Shown here piece by piece: positions 16,003-24,708 of a stretch of 64,000 bases of DNA. Numbering within the stretch: position 1 is the stretch's first letter; each line of letters opens with the position of its first letter. Below the pieces are notes generated by a model. That model was not told the origin of the DNA and did no database searches. It saw nothing but the letters and a program-made list of their open reading frames with translations. A program made the position numbers and the translations under genes. Origin of the DNA: Bradyrhizobium erythrophlei. GTDB taxonomy: Bacteria > Pseudomonadota > Alphaproteobacteria > Rhizobiales > Xanthobacteraceae. The stretch lies in contig NZ_LT670817.1 of assembly GCF_900129425.1 (NCBI RefSeq), positions 5,580,001 through 5,644,000 on the forward strand. The letters run 5' to 3'.

Positions 16003-17133
16003 ATGCCAAGCGTCTATTCGGCAAACGTGTTTCGGGTGGCCTGCGCCGCGCTGCTGGCGCTCGCGCTGCCGCTATCCGTTATGCCTGCCGGCGCGACCTC
16101 GCGAATCAAGGATCTCGCCAATATCGAAGGCGTGCGGCAGAACCAGCTGATCGGCTATGGCCTCGTCGTCGGCCTCAACGGCAGCGGCGACACGCTGAAC
16201 AACATTCCCTTCACCAAGCAATCGCTGCAGGCGATGCTGGAGCGGATGGGCGTCAACATCCGCGGCGCCACCATCCGCACCGGCAACGTCGCCGCCGTGA
16301 TGGTCACCGGCAATCTGCCCCCGTTCGGCACCCAGGGCACCCGGATGGACGTCACGGTGTCCTCGCTCGGCGATGCCAAAAACCTGATGGGCGGCACCCT
16401 GCTCGTCACCCCCCTGCTCGGCGCCGACGGCAACGTCTACGCGGTGGCGCAGGGCTCGATCGCGATCTCGGGTTTCCAGGCCGAAGGCGACGCCGCCAAG
16501 ATCGTCCGCGGCGTGCCGACGGTCGGCCGCATCGCTAACGGCGCCATCATCGAACGCGAGATCGAGTTCGCGCTCAACCGCCTGCCCAATGTGCGGCTCG
16601 CGCTGCGCAATGCCGATTTCACCACCGCCAAGCGCATCGCCTCCGCGGTCAACGATTATCTCGGCGCCAAGTCCGCCGAGCCGATCGATCCCTCGACCGT
16701 GCAGCTTACCATCCCCCCCGAATTCAAGGGCAACGTGGTCGCCTTCCTGACCGAGATCGAACAGCTGCAGGTCGACCCGGATCTCGCAGCCAAGATCATC
16801 ATCGACGAGCGCTCCGGGATCATCGTGATGGGCCGCGACGTCCGCGTCGCCACCGTCGCCGTGGCGCAGGGCAATCTCACCGTGACGATTTCCGAAAGCC
16901 CGCAGGTCAGCCAGCCCAATCCGCTGTCGCGCGGCCGGAGCGTGGTGACCCCGCGCAGCACCGTCTCGGTTAGCGAGGACGGCAAGAAACTGGCGGTCAT
17001 GAAAGACGGCGTGTCGCTGCAGCAGCTGGTCGACGGCCTCAACGGGCTCGGCATCGGCCCGCGCGACCTGATCGGCATTCTGCAGGCGATCAAGGCCGCG
17101 GGCGCGATCGAAGCCGACATCGAGGTGATGTGA
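16003..17133 (+). CDS. flgI: Flagellar P-ring protein FlgI
   Basis: 376 residues from ATG 16003, chosen because GGGGAGCAGAGG precedes it and the signal peptide (MPSVYSANVFRVACAALLAL, cleavage near AGA-TS) starts there; an earlier in-frame start adds a polar leader. FlgI assembles the P-ring in the peptidoglycan layer. Diagnostic motifs are SRIKDLANIEGVRQNQLIGY, GLVVGLNGSGD, ERMGVNIRG and the C-terminal LIGILQAIKAAGAIEAD. The flgJ start overlaps its stop (TGATG). Confidence 0.97.
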   Translation: MPSVYSANVFRVACAALLALALPLSVMPAGATSRIKDLANIEGVRQNQLIGYGLVVGLNGSGDTLNNIPFTKQSLQAMLERMGVNIRGATIRTGNVAAVMVTGNLPPFGTQGTRMDVTVSSLGDAKNLMGGTLLVTPLLGADGNVYAVAQGSIAISGFQAEGDAAKIVRGVPTVGRIANGAIIEREIEFALNRLPNVRLALRNADFTTAKRIASAVNDYLGAKSAEPIDPSTVQLTIPPEFKGNVVAFLTEIEQLQVDPDLAAKIIIDERSGIIVMGRDVRVATVAVAQGNLTVTISESPQVSQPNPLSRGRSVVTPRSTVSVSEDGKKLAVMKDGVSLQQLVDGLNGLGIGPRDLIGILQAIKAAGAIEADIEVM

Positions 17134-17513
17134 TGCAGATCAACCTCAGCAACAGCCTGCCCCGCGGCGCGGCCGCCACAGCCAAGATTCCTTCCATCAA
17201 CGGCCGGCCGGACTATCAGCTCGCCGATGCCCTGACCAAGGTCTCGCCGCAGGCGCAGGCCAAGGCCAAGGCGACGGCGACCGATTTCGAGGGGATGTTT
17301 CTCAATCAGATGTTTGCGCAGATGACCAACGGCCTCAAGGGCGACGGCCCGTTCGGCGATACCCAGGGCACCGGGGTGTGGCGCTCGATGCTGACCGAAC
17401 AATATTCGAAATCCTTCGCCAAGGCCGGCGGCGTCGGAATTTCCCACGAGGTCTATCGCACGCTGATTCTGCACCAAGCCAGCCAGGCCCAGCAAGCCAA
17501 CCGTTCCAATTAG
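17133..17513 (+). CDS. flgJ: FlgJ-type rod-binding protein (CheL)
   Basis: 126 residues from the ATG overlapping the flgI stop; a GTG one codon earlier is possible. It carries the rod-binding domain (ATDFEGMFLNQMFAQMTNGL, about 50-70; TEQYSKSFAKAGGVGIS, about 88-104) but no muramidase domain, as in the alphaproteobacterial CheL/FlgJ form. The role is rod capping or assembly in the periplasm. It is co-transcribed with flgI and the FlgN-like gene. Confidence 0.88.
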   Translation: MQINLSNSLPRGAAATAKIPSINGRPDYQLADALTKVSPQAQAKAKATATDFEGMFLNQMFAQMTNGLKGDGPFGDTQGTGVWRSMLTEQYSKSFAKAGGVGISHEVYRTLILHQASQAQQANRSN

Positions 17514-17530
17514 ATCCAGGGGAGCCCGAC

Positions 17531-18022
17531 ATGAATCAGCAACCACAGCGGCAGCAGGCCCCCACGCCGATCCCGATGGCCGCGACGCCGGCCGAAGCCC
17601 GCAAGCTCGCCGAGAACCTGATGGATGTCATGAGCGCGCTGCTCGGCGTCATCGAACGCGAAACCGAACTGGTTCGCGCCGGCAAGCTGCGCGAGGCGAT
17701 GGCGTTCGAGCCGAGAAAGACGGAGCTGTCGCGCCGCTACGTCAGCGCGATCGCGCATCTGAAGGCCAGCCAGAAATATCTGTACCAGACGGCGCCGGAG
17801 CTGTTGAACACGCTGCATCGCCATCACGACGTGTTTCGCGCCATGCTGCAGATCAACCTCACGGTGCTGGCGACGGCGCACGCGGTCTCCGAAGGCATCG
17901 TGCGCGGCGTCAACGCCGAGGTTCAGCGCCGCAATATTCCCAACACCTATACCGCGGCCGGACGACGCGCGGCACCGGGACCGCGGCACCTCACGCCGCT
18001 GGCGGTCAGCCGCTCGCTCTGA
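17531..18022 (+). CDS. FlgN-like flagellar export chaperone
   Basis: 163 residues from ATG 17531 after GGGGAG. Apart from a Gln/Pro-rich N-terminus it is one long helical protein (about 20-140) with ARKLAENLMDVMSALLGVIE and ELVRAGKLREAMAFEPRKTE, the typical FlgN pattern. FlgN chaperones the hook-junction proteins FlgK and FlgL, both encoded further along this locus. It follows flgJ by 17 bp, which supports a flagellar role. The family assignment rests on the helical pattern, so it is less certain than its neighbours. Confidence 0.75.
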   Translation: MNQQPQRQQAPTPIPMAATPAEARKLAENLMDVMSALLGVIERETELVRAGKLREAMAFEPRKTELSRRYVSAIAHLKASQKYLYQTAPELLNTLHRHHDVFRAMLQINLTVLATAHAVSEGIVRGVNAEVQRRNIPNTYTAAGRRAAPGPRHLTPLAVSRSL

Positions 18023-18188
18023 GCGCGAACGCTGCGCGCCCGAAAAATAGCAACAGTTTTCATCAACTTTTCGCACCGGCTTCAACGCGGCATTCAGCGC
18101 ATTCGCTAACCGAACGTTGAGAGGTGCAGGTCATAGTTGCATAGGGAAAGGGGTTGGGATTTGACTCGACGGAAGCCAGGAGGCGGCC

Positions 18189-18554
18189 ATGAGCACGGAT
18201 TTCAGCATCAGGCCGGTGGGCGCACCGGCGGCTACGCCTGTTGTGCAGCCTGTCAGCCAGGCGGCTAACAACGCAGTCGAGACCCAACTGCCCGCGAGCC
18301 AAAGCGTCACGGTTGCGGACCCGAGCGCAGGCGCCGGCAGCTATTCGCCGGTAGCAAGCGATTCCGTATCGCATCAGGCGTTTATCGATCAGGCCGCAGC
18401 CTCGATCGTCTATCAGGTCATCGATACCAAAACGGACACGGTGGTACAGCAGTATCCCGACGAGGCGATGCTGCGCCGCCGCGCCTATTTCCACACGCTC
18501 GACCTGACCAAAGGCGATCCTGCACGCTCGATCGCCACCGACCGCACGGCCTGA
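18189..18554 (+). CDS. FlaG-like flagellar protein
   Basis: 121 residues. A disordered Ala/Pro/Val-rich N-terminal half (about 1-60) is followed by a compact C-terminal domain with SIVYQVIDTKTDTVVQQYP and DEAMLRRRAYFHTL, which matches the FlaG pattern (a conserved strand pair ending in I-P-P-E-x-x-L). FlaG influences filament length in other bacteria. It is convergent with flaF. No signal peptide is visible. Confidence 0.6.
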   Translation: MSTDFSIRPVGAPAATPVVQPVSQAANNAVETQLPASQSVTVADPSAGAGSYSPVASDSVSHQAFIDQAAASIVYQVIDTKTDTVVQQYPDEAMLRRRAYFHTLDLTKGDPARSIATDRTA

Positions 18555-18647
18555 GGTCAGGCGCTGTTGGTGGTGCCGGCGGTCCGGATCGCGTTATGCT
18601 GTGCGGCGCGACCACATTGCGGCTGTTGGGGTGCGAGTTCCGGGCCG

Positions 18648-19013
18648 TTACGGCCTTCCTGACAGACCCGCAGCGATATTGGAATTGATGTCGATCAGTG
18701 ACTGCAGTTTTTCGGGCTTCGGATCGGTTTGCATTTCAATGGTTCGCTGCATCACAAAAACTGCGATGTTCATGATGTTTTGGCGAACCTCAACCGGCTG
18801 GGGATTATCATTGCTTTCCGCCGCGCTCATGAAAATGGTCCAGAGCCGGCGGTTGAACAGAAGTGCTGCGTGCATCCGTTTGTCGGCGCCAGCCCAGTTG
18901 GTCTGAACTTCGACCAGTTTTCTTGCCGCCATCAGCAGCGTCTGCGCTTCGATTTCGCGAGGAGAAGAAGATTCTCGGGCGGTGCGAGCGTAGGCGTTAG
19001 CAGCATGGGACAT
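18648..19013 (-). CDS. flaF: Flagellin biosynthesis regulator FlaF
   Basis: 121 residues, all helical. Family motifs are AANAYARTARESSSPREIEA, LNFNRRLWTIF-like ALLFNRRLWTIFMSAAES, and NIMNIAVFVMQRTIEM. FlaF is needed for flagellin synthesis or secretion in Caulobacter and Rhizobiales and acts against FlbT. It lies just downstream of the two flagellin genes on the same strand, after a terminator, and flbT lies on their other side. That is the classical flaF-fliC-flbT arrangement. Confidence 0.93.
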   Translation of the reverse strand: MSHAANAYARTARESSSPREIEAQTLLMAARKLVEVQTNWAGADKRMHAALLFNRRLWTIFMSAAESNDNPQPVEVRQNIMNIAVFVMQRTIEMQTDPKPEKLQSLIDINSNIAAGLSGRP

Positions 19014-19109
19014 TCATAACCTCGACGGCGGTTTTATGCGGGACGTGGGTTTCCGAATTGCCCAAGGTTTACTTCGATGCCTATAAAGTATTGGTTAGCA
19101 TCGGCTCTA

Positions 19110-19134
19110 AAAACGGCGAGGTTTTCCTCGCCGG
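19110..19134 (-). terminator. Intrinsic terminator of the downstream flagellin gene
   Basis: On the minus strand CGGCGAGG and CCTCGCCG pair around AAAA and are followed by TTTTT. It begins 27 bp after the fliC stop at 19161. Confidence 0.85.
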
Positions 19135-19160
19135 TTCGATCTTGTTTCTCGCGGTCGAGA

Positions 19161-20693
19161 TCAGCGCAGCAGCTGCAACACGCTCTGCTGCGACTGGTTG
19201 GCGAGCGCCAGCGCCGAGACCGCGATCGACTGGCGGGTCGACAGCGCCTGGCTGTTGGCCGCTTCCTGGTTGGGGTCGGCGACTGTCAGGTTCGATGCGC
19301 CGGTCTGCAGCACGTTGATCAGGTTCTTGTTGAAGTCCTGACGGATTTCCACGATCGACAGGTTCGAACCAAGGCTCGATGCCTCCGTGCGCAGCGTGGT
19401 GCTGGCGCTGCTCAGCGCGGTCAACGCTTTGTTGGCCGAGTTGTTGTCGAGGAAGTCGGTGCCTGCGGTAAGCGTCGAGAGATTGAGGCCGGCGGTGTTG
19501 AAGGTGACGCCGGTAATCGCCAGCTTCGAAGCGCCGGTCTCGTCGAACGTCAGATTGAGGGTATCGCCGTTCAGCAGGTTGACGCCGTTGAAGGACGAGT
19601 CCTGCGCGGTGGTGTTGATCTGCTGCAGCACGTTGTTGTACTGGGCGACCAGGCTGGCGCGTGTGGCCAGCGAGTTCGGATCACCGACCGGAGCTGGACC
19701 CGCACCGGCCGTGAACACCGTAGCCGACCCGCCAATCGTGCCGATCGTCGACGAAGCTGCGTTGTTGGTGGTCTCGATGTTGATCTGTCCGGTCGTGCTG
19801 ATGCTGGCCTGCAGGTTGTTCGCCGCCAGCGCGGTATTGAGCGCATTGAGCGTCGAGATTTGCCCGGCGCCGGTTCCGAAAGTGATGTTGGTCGCCGTGC
19901 CGCCGCCGGTAGCGGCGATCGTGAGCGTCTCGCCGGAGAGCGTGGGGTTCGTGCCGCTGGTGTTCCCCACAGCGACGCCGGTCGTGCCGGTGGCCGCGCC
20001 AGTCACGACCTCGGCGGTGGTTGTGACGTTGGAGCTCGCACCCGTTGTGCCCGAAGTGAACACCAATTTGCCGCCCGAAACCGAAGCGACGGTGGACCCG
20101 AACTGGTAGTTGGTGAGGTTGGCGACATCAGATGCGCTCAGGCTGTTAGCGTTGAGCGAAGTACCATTTGCCGTGTTGTACGCCGTAACATTTGCGGAGC
20201 TGAGCGTGATGGTCTTGGCCGTACCACCATCGACCGCGACAGAGAAGGCTATGGAGCCCGTACCCAAATTGACGGTCGTGAAGGCACCGGCGGTGACCGA
20301 ACCAGCAGTGCCCGGGCCGAGCAGGTTGTTCGCCGTGGCGCCAGTGATGGCGGTCGAGGTCACATTGGACTTGGTCGTATAGCCGACCGGGCTCTGCAGC
20401 ACCTGATTGGCGATCGACTGGGCGCTGGCGACCAGGCTCTGCAGCGAGGTGATGCCGGTGTTGGCGGCCTGAAGCACCTGCACGCCGTTGCCGATGCTGT
20501 CCAGCAGGTTATTGATATCGCTGGCGCGGTTGTTGAGGCCCTGCGCCGTGAAATATTCGGTGGGATTGTCGAGCGCCGTATTGACCTTGTTGCCCGTGGC
20601 GAGATCGTTTTGAGTGGTCGCGAGCAGGGCGGCGGTCGACTGCAGCGAGAGCAGGTTCTGGCGAACCGATGCCGAAAGAACAATACCGGACAT
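19161..20693 (-). CDS. fliC: Flagellin (second copy in the tandem)
   Basis: 510 residues, one filament subunit. The D0/D1 N-terminal domain (MSGIVLSASVRQNLLSLQST, NDLATGNKVNTALDNP) and C-terminal domain (NLINVLQTGASNLTVADPNQ, SVLQLLR end) are typical. The centre is a Ser/Thr/Gly-rich variable domain. Its paralogue at 20845-22377 has the same length. The central 714 bp (19692-20405) differ from it by about 3 bases, while the flanking parts differ at many silent sites, a gene-conversion pattern. It has its own upstream gap and terminator, so each flagellin can be transcribed alone. Ser/Thr-rich surface loops make it a plausible glycosylation target. Confidence 0.96.
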   Translation of the reverse strand: MSGIVLSASVRQNLLSLQSTAALLATTQNDLATGNKVNTALDNPTEYFTAQGLNNRASDINNLLDSIGNGVQVLQAANTGITSLQSLVASAQSIANQVLQSPVGYTTKSNVTSTAITGATANNLLGPGTAGSVTAGAFTTVNLGTGSIAFSVAVDGGTAKTITLSSANVTAYNTANGTSLNANSLSASDVANLTNYQFGSTVASVSGGKLVFTSGTTGASSNVTTTAEVVTGAATGTTGVAVGNTSGTNPTLSGETLTIAATGGGTATNITFGTGAGQISTLNALNTALAANNLQASISTTGQINIETTNNAASSTIGTIGGSATVFTAGAGPAPVGDPNSLATRASLVAQYNNVLQQINTTAQDSSFNGVNLLNGDTLNLTFDETGASKLAITGVTFNTAGLNLSTLTAGTDFLDNNSANKALTALSSASTTLRTEASSLGSNLSIVEIRQDFNKNLINVLQTGASNLTVADPNQEAANSQALSTRQSIAVSALALANQSQQSVLQLLR

Positions 20694-20793
20694 GTGTCAA
20701 ACCCTTCCTAGTTCATGTCCGTAGTTCTACCGAGACTCCTTTAAATTAACGTTAATGCCGGCTTAAGGGGTTTGATTAACGCTTTCCAAAGCG

Positions 20794-20818
20794 AAAAACG
20801 GCGGGGTTTCCCCCGCCG
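20794..20818 (-). terminator. Intrinsic terminator between the two flagellin genes
   Basis: Minus-strand stem CGGCGGGGG/CCCCGCCG with an AAA-type loop followed by TTTTT. It lies 27 bp after the stop of the upstream flagellin gene, the same spacing as in the other copy, although its sequence differs. Confidence 0.87.
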
Positions 20819-20844
20819 CTTCAATGTCGTTTTTGCCGGAGCGA

Positions 20845-22377
20845 TCAGCGCAGGAGCTGAAGCACGCTCTGCTGCGACTGGTTGGCGAGCGCCAGCGCCG
20901 AGACCGCGATCGACTGGCGGGTCGACAGCGCCTGGCTGTTGGCCGCTTCCTGGTTGGGGTCGGCCAGCGTCAGGTTGGACGAGCCGGTCTGCAGCACGTT
21001 GATCAGGTTCTTGTTGAAGTCCTGGCGGATCTGCACGATCGACAGGTTCGAACCCAACGCGGATGCTTCCGAGCGCAGCGTGGTACTGGCGTTGCCCAAC
21101 GCGGTCAACGCTTTGTTGGCCGAGTTGTTGTCGAGGAAGTCGGTGCCCGCGGTAAGCGTCGAGAGACTGAGGCCGCTGGTGTTGAAGGTAACGCCGGAAA
21201 TCGCCAGCTTCGAAGCGCCGGTCTCGTCGAACGTCAGATTGAGGGTATCGCCGTTCAGCAGGTTGACGCCGTTGAAGGACGAGTCCTGCGCCGTGGTGTT
21301 GATCTGCTGCAGCACGTTGTTGTACTGGGCGACCAGGCTGGCGCGTGTGGCCTGCGAGTTCGGATCAGCGACCGCAGCTGGACCCGCACCGGCCGTGAAC
21401 ACCGTAGCCGACCCGCCAATCGTGCCGATCGTCGACGAAGCTGCGTTGTTGGTGGTCTCGATGTTGATCTGTCCGGTCGTGCTGATGCTGGCCTGCAGGT
21501 TGTTCGCCGCCAGCGCGGTATTGAGCGCATTGAGCGTCGAGATTTGCCCGGCGCCGGTTCCGAAAGTGATGTTGGTCGCCGTGCCGCCGCCGGTAGCGGC
21601 GATCGTGAGCGTCTCGCCGGAGAGCGTGGGGTTCGTGCCGCTGGTGTTCCCCACAGCGACGCCGGTCGTGCCGGTGGCCGCGCCAGTCACGACCTCGGCG
21701 GTGGTTGTGACGTTGGAGCTCGCACCCGTTGTGCCCGAAGTGAACACCAATTTGCCGCCTGAAACCGAAGCAATGGTGGACCCGAACTGGTAGTTGGTGA
21801 GGTTGGCGACATCAGATGCGCTCAGGCTGTTAGCGTTGAGCGAAGTACCATTTGCCGTGTTGTACGCCGTAACATTTGCGGAGCTGAGCGTGATGGTCTT
21901 GGCCGTACCACCATCGACCGCGACAGAGAAGGCTATGGAGCCCGTACCCAAATTGACGGTCGTGAAGGCACCGGCGGTGACCGAACCAGCAGTGCCCGGG
22001 CCGAGCAGGTTGTTCGCCGTGGCGCCAGTGATGGCGGTCGAGGTCACATTGGACTTGGTCGTATAGCCGACCGGGCTCTGCAGCACCTGGTTGGCGATCG
22101 ACTGGGCGCTGGCGACCAGACCTTGCAGCGAGGTGATGCCGGTATTGGCGGCCTGCAGCACCTGCACGCCGTTGCCGATGCTGTCGAGCAGGTTATTGAT
22201 GTCGCTGGCGCGGTTGTTGAGGCCCTGCGCGGTGAAGAAGTTGGTGGGATTGTCGAGGGCCGAGTTGACCTTGTTGCCGGTGGCGAGGTCATTCTGGGTG
22301 GTGGCAAGCAGCGAAGCAGTCGACTGCAGCGAGAGCAGGTTCTGGCGAACCGACGCAGAGAGAACAATACCGGACAT
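20845..22377 (-). CDS. fliC: Flagellin (first copy in the tandem)
   Basis: 510 residues, paralogue of the gene at 19161-20693. Differences visible in the protein lie mainly in the ends: A22S, T39S, E46N and Y47F in the N-terminal domain, S86G, and a set near residues 340-350 and 395-470 (PAAVADPNSQ, TSGLSLSTL). The middle variable domain is essentially identical. The upstream gap to flbT is 363 bp with no recognisable sigma-54 element in either orientation by eye. FlbT, encoded divergently, probably acts on flagellin mRNA, as in Caulobacter. Confidence 0.96.
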   Translation of the reverse strand: MSGIVLSASVRQNLLSLQSTASLLATTQNDLATGNKVNSALDNPTNFFTAQGLNNRASDINNLLDSIGNGVQVLQAANTGITSLQGLVASAQSIANQVLQSPVGYTTKSNVTSTAITGATANNLLGPGTAGSVTAGAFTTVNLGTGSIAFSVAVDGGTAKTITLSSANVTAYNTANGTSLNANSLSASDVANLTNYQFGSTIASVSGGKLVFTSGTTGASSNVTTTAEVVTGAATGTTGVAVGNTSGTNPTLSGETLTIAATGGGTATNITFGTGAGQISTLNALNTALAANNLQASISTTGQINIETTNNAASSTIGTIGGSATVFTAGAGPAAVADPNSQATRASLVAQYNNVLQQINTTAQDSSFNGVNLLNGDTLNLTFDETGASKLAISGVTFNTSGLSLSTLTAGTDFLDNNSANKALTALGNASTTLRSEASALGSNLSIVQIRQDFNKNLINVLQTGSSNLTLADPNQEAANSQALSTRQSIAVSALALANQSQQSVLQLLR

Positions 22378-22740
22378 TTTTCATACCTTTCTGGTGTGAA
22401 ACTGGAGTGAGCCTAGTCCCAATCTTTTTTGATCGGGCGACTGGCCGACGTTGGAACCAAGTTTCTAACAAAGCATGAATCGATACCGTCCTGCCGCTTT
22501 CCTGGTCACGCCGGCGAAGCGCCAAACGGCGATTTCGTGATCGCACGGCTTGAAGACAGCGCTGATATCATTGCACATTCTCGCGGCTCCCTGTGCTGTT
22601 TACGCGGCGTTAACCGCGATAGGAAAGGATTGCGCATCGGCGATAAGGCATCAGCACGTATCGTGTGCAAACCATAGCCGGCACTCATCCGAATTCGCTG
22701 TAGCGACGGCTTGCGTGAGAAGCGGCAACGGAGAACAGCC

Positions 22741-23175
22741 ATGGCCCTGAAAGTCGAGCTCAAGCCAAACGAACGGATCATCATCGGCGCCTGCGTGATC
22801 ACCAATACGGATCAGCGCGCCCGGCTATTGATCGAAGGCGACAAGGTTCCGATTCTGCGCGAAAAGGACATCCTGACCCCGGAAACCGCCAATACGCCGG
22901 CCAAGCTGGTCTATCTGGCGGTGCAGTTGATGTATATTTCGCCGGATCCCCAGGTCAATCACGGCACCTACTTCAATCTCGTGCGCGATATCGTCACCGC
23001 CGCGCCGAGCGCGTGGCCTATCATCGAGGGCATCAACAACAATATCCTGAGTGGCGATCTCTATCGGGCCCTGAAGGAAGCCAGGAAACTCGTTGCCTAC
23101 GAAAAGACCCTGCTGGATCACAACAAAGCCCGGAACAACCGCGAAGCCGGCATGGAAGAGCAGCGTTCCGCCTGA
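22741..23175 (+). CDS. flbT: Flagellin mRNA regulator FlbT
   Basis: 144 residues from ATG 22741 after AACGGAG. FlbT binds the 5' part of flagellin mRNA in Caulobacter and controls its stability. Family features are the start MALKVELKPNERIIIGACVI, LLIEGDKVPILREKDILT and the helical C-terminal half with LYRALKEARKLVAYEK. An in-frame start 30 nt upstream adds basic residues without conservation. It lies divergent from the flagellins and converges on the decarboxylase gene (15 bp between stops). Confidence 0.95.
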   Translation: MALKVELKPNERIIIGACVITNTDQRARLLIEGDKVPILREKDILTPETANTPAKLVYLAVQLMYISPDPQVNHGTYFNLVRDIVTAAPSAWPIIEGINNNILSGDLYRALKEARKLVAYEKTLLDHNKARNNREAGMEEQRSA

Positions 23176-23190
23176 GCCCAAGCGGATCGC

Positions 23191-24708
23191 TTACATCGCG
23201 AGCGGCGGGGACCGCTCGACATCCAGCACGAGGCCGTCGTCGGAAGACGATCGTTGTGCGCCGAACGCCAGCACCGCGGAGATCAGGGCGTCGATATCGC
23301 AGGTGTCGGTGCGGTGATTGACGATCGCCGCGCGTATCGCGAGCTGGCCGTCGAGAACAGTCGTCGACGGCGCCGCGATCCCGGACTCCTGAATGTCGAC
23401 GACAATATTGCGGTTTACCTCGTCGGCATCGGCGGAGCGATAGCGGAAGCAGACGATATTGAGCTGCACCGGCGCCAATAGCTCAAGCCGCGGCTCGGCC
23501 AGAATTCGGGCTTCCAGATATCCGGCGAGCGCACAGCTGCGCGTGATGACCGCCCCCAGCTTTTCGGTTCCGTAGGTCTTCAAGGTGAACCATGTCTTGA
23601 GCGCCCGGAAGCCGCGCGACAGATCGGGCCCGAGATCGCAAGGCCACGCCGAGCCCGCGGCAAGCCCTCTTGTCTCGCGGCGCAGATACGCCGCCGGCGC
23701 GGCAAACGTCTGGCGATGGCGGTCGCCGTCGCGAACGATCAGGAAGCCGGCGTCATAGGGGACCTGCCCCCATTTGTGAAAATCGAAGGCAATCGAATCC
23801 GCGTTTTCCAGTCCGGCGAGCCGCGGCGCGAGTACCGGCGAGAGAATCCCGAGCGCACCATAGGCACCGTCGACGTGAAACCAGAGCCCCTCTTCCCGGC
23901 ACAGCGAACTCAGCTCCAGGAGATCATCGATGGCACCGATATCGACCGTGCCGGCCGACCCGACGACGAGGAAAGGCCTCAGGCCGGCGCTGCGGTCCGA
24001 TGCAATCCGCTCGCGCAACGCCGCCACGTCGATGCGGTGGGATCGATCCGCCTCGATGCAGCGCAACGCATCGCTGCCGAACCCGGCGAGATCCATAGCC
24101 TGGGCGATGCAGCCATGCGCCGCCGTCGAGGTATAGGCCCGCAGTGAGGCGCCTTCGTCGCCGACGCCGGACTGCCGGACCGACGCTCCCAGCAGCGTCG
24201 TTCGCGCCACCAGCACCGCCATCAAATTCGCCATCGACGTGCCGGTGACGAAAATCCCGCTCGCCCCGCTCGGAAAACCGAACATCGAGCGCGTCCATTC
24301 GACGATCTGACGTTCAACCTCGATCGGCATGTGATCACGGCCGCCGAGATTGGCGTTCAGTCCGGCCGCCAGCATCTCCGCCAGCATGCCGACGGCGGTG
24401 CCGCCGCCATGCACCCATCCCATGAAGCCCGGATGGACGTTGCCGGTCGCATAGGGAGCGATGAAGTCGGTGAATTCCCGATAGACATCGCCGAGATCGG
24501 ATGGCTGGCTTGGTAACTCAGCACGAAACCGGGCGCGGGCGTCATCCGGTATCGGTGTCCAGACCGGGCGATCCCTGATGTTGGCGACGTAGTCGAACAT
24601 GTCATCGAGCATGCGATGACCCTGGGCACGAATGTCGTCCCAGTTTTTCGGATCGAGCGTCTCGCTGGATTCGGATTGCAGCGGTGCTTCGCGCAGTACG
24701 CTGGTCAC
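23191..24708 (-). CDS. PLP-dependent amino acid decarboxylase (group II, DDC/GadA-like fold)
   Basis: 505 residues. The fold type I PLP enzyme should decarboxylate an amino acid to an amine. Seen are GWVHGGGTAVGMLAEMLAAG, TGTSMANLMAVLVAR, the PLP-stacking/pyridine region WFHVDGAYG (D280) and the Schiff-base lysine K312 in AFDFHKWGQVPYDAG. The length fits aromatic-L-amino-acid decarboxylase relatives. Its ATG overlaps the ATP-grasp gene's stop by 4 bases, so the two are coupled. The substrate (aromatic, glutamate-like or other) cannot be read from sequence. It is the last gene of a four-gene cassette between flbT and flgL. Confidence 0.88.
   Translation of the reverse strand: MTSVLREAPLQSESSETLDPKNWDDIRAQGHRMLDDMFDYVANIRDRPVWTPIPDDARARFRAELPSQPSDLGDVYREFTDFIAPYATGNVHPGFMGWVHGGGTAVGMLAEMLAAGLNANLGGRDHMPIEVERQIVEWTRSMFGFPSGASGIFVTGTSMANLMAVLVARTTLLGASVRQSGVGDEGASLRAYTSTAAHGCIAQAMDLAGFGSDALRCIEADRSHRIDVAALRERIASDRSAGLRPFLVVGSAGTVDIGAIDDLLELSSLCREEGLWFHVDGAYGALGILSPVLAPRLAGLENADSIAFDFHKWGQVPYDAGFLIVRDGDRHRQTFAAPAAYLRRETRGLAAGSAWPCDLGPDLSRGFRALKTWFTLKTYGTEKLGAVITRSCALAGYLEARILAEPRLELLAPVQLNIVCFRYRSADADEVNRNIVVDIQESGIAAPSTTVLDGQLAIRAAIVNHRTDTCDIDALISAVLAFGAQRSSSDDGLVLDVERSPPLAM

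Noticed and set aside
19077..22410. Long plus-strand frames opposite both flagellins
   Set aside because: Appear in both copies only because the genes are near-identical; no homology signal.
22378..22740. Sigma-54 promoter for the flagellins
   Set aside because: Several near matches have a GG-GC gap of 11 rather than 10; none is convincing.
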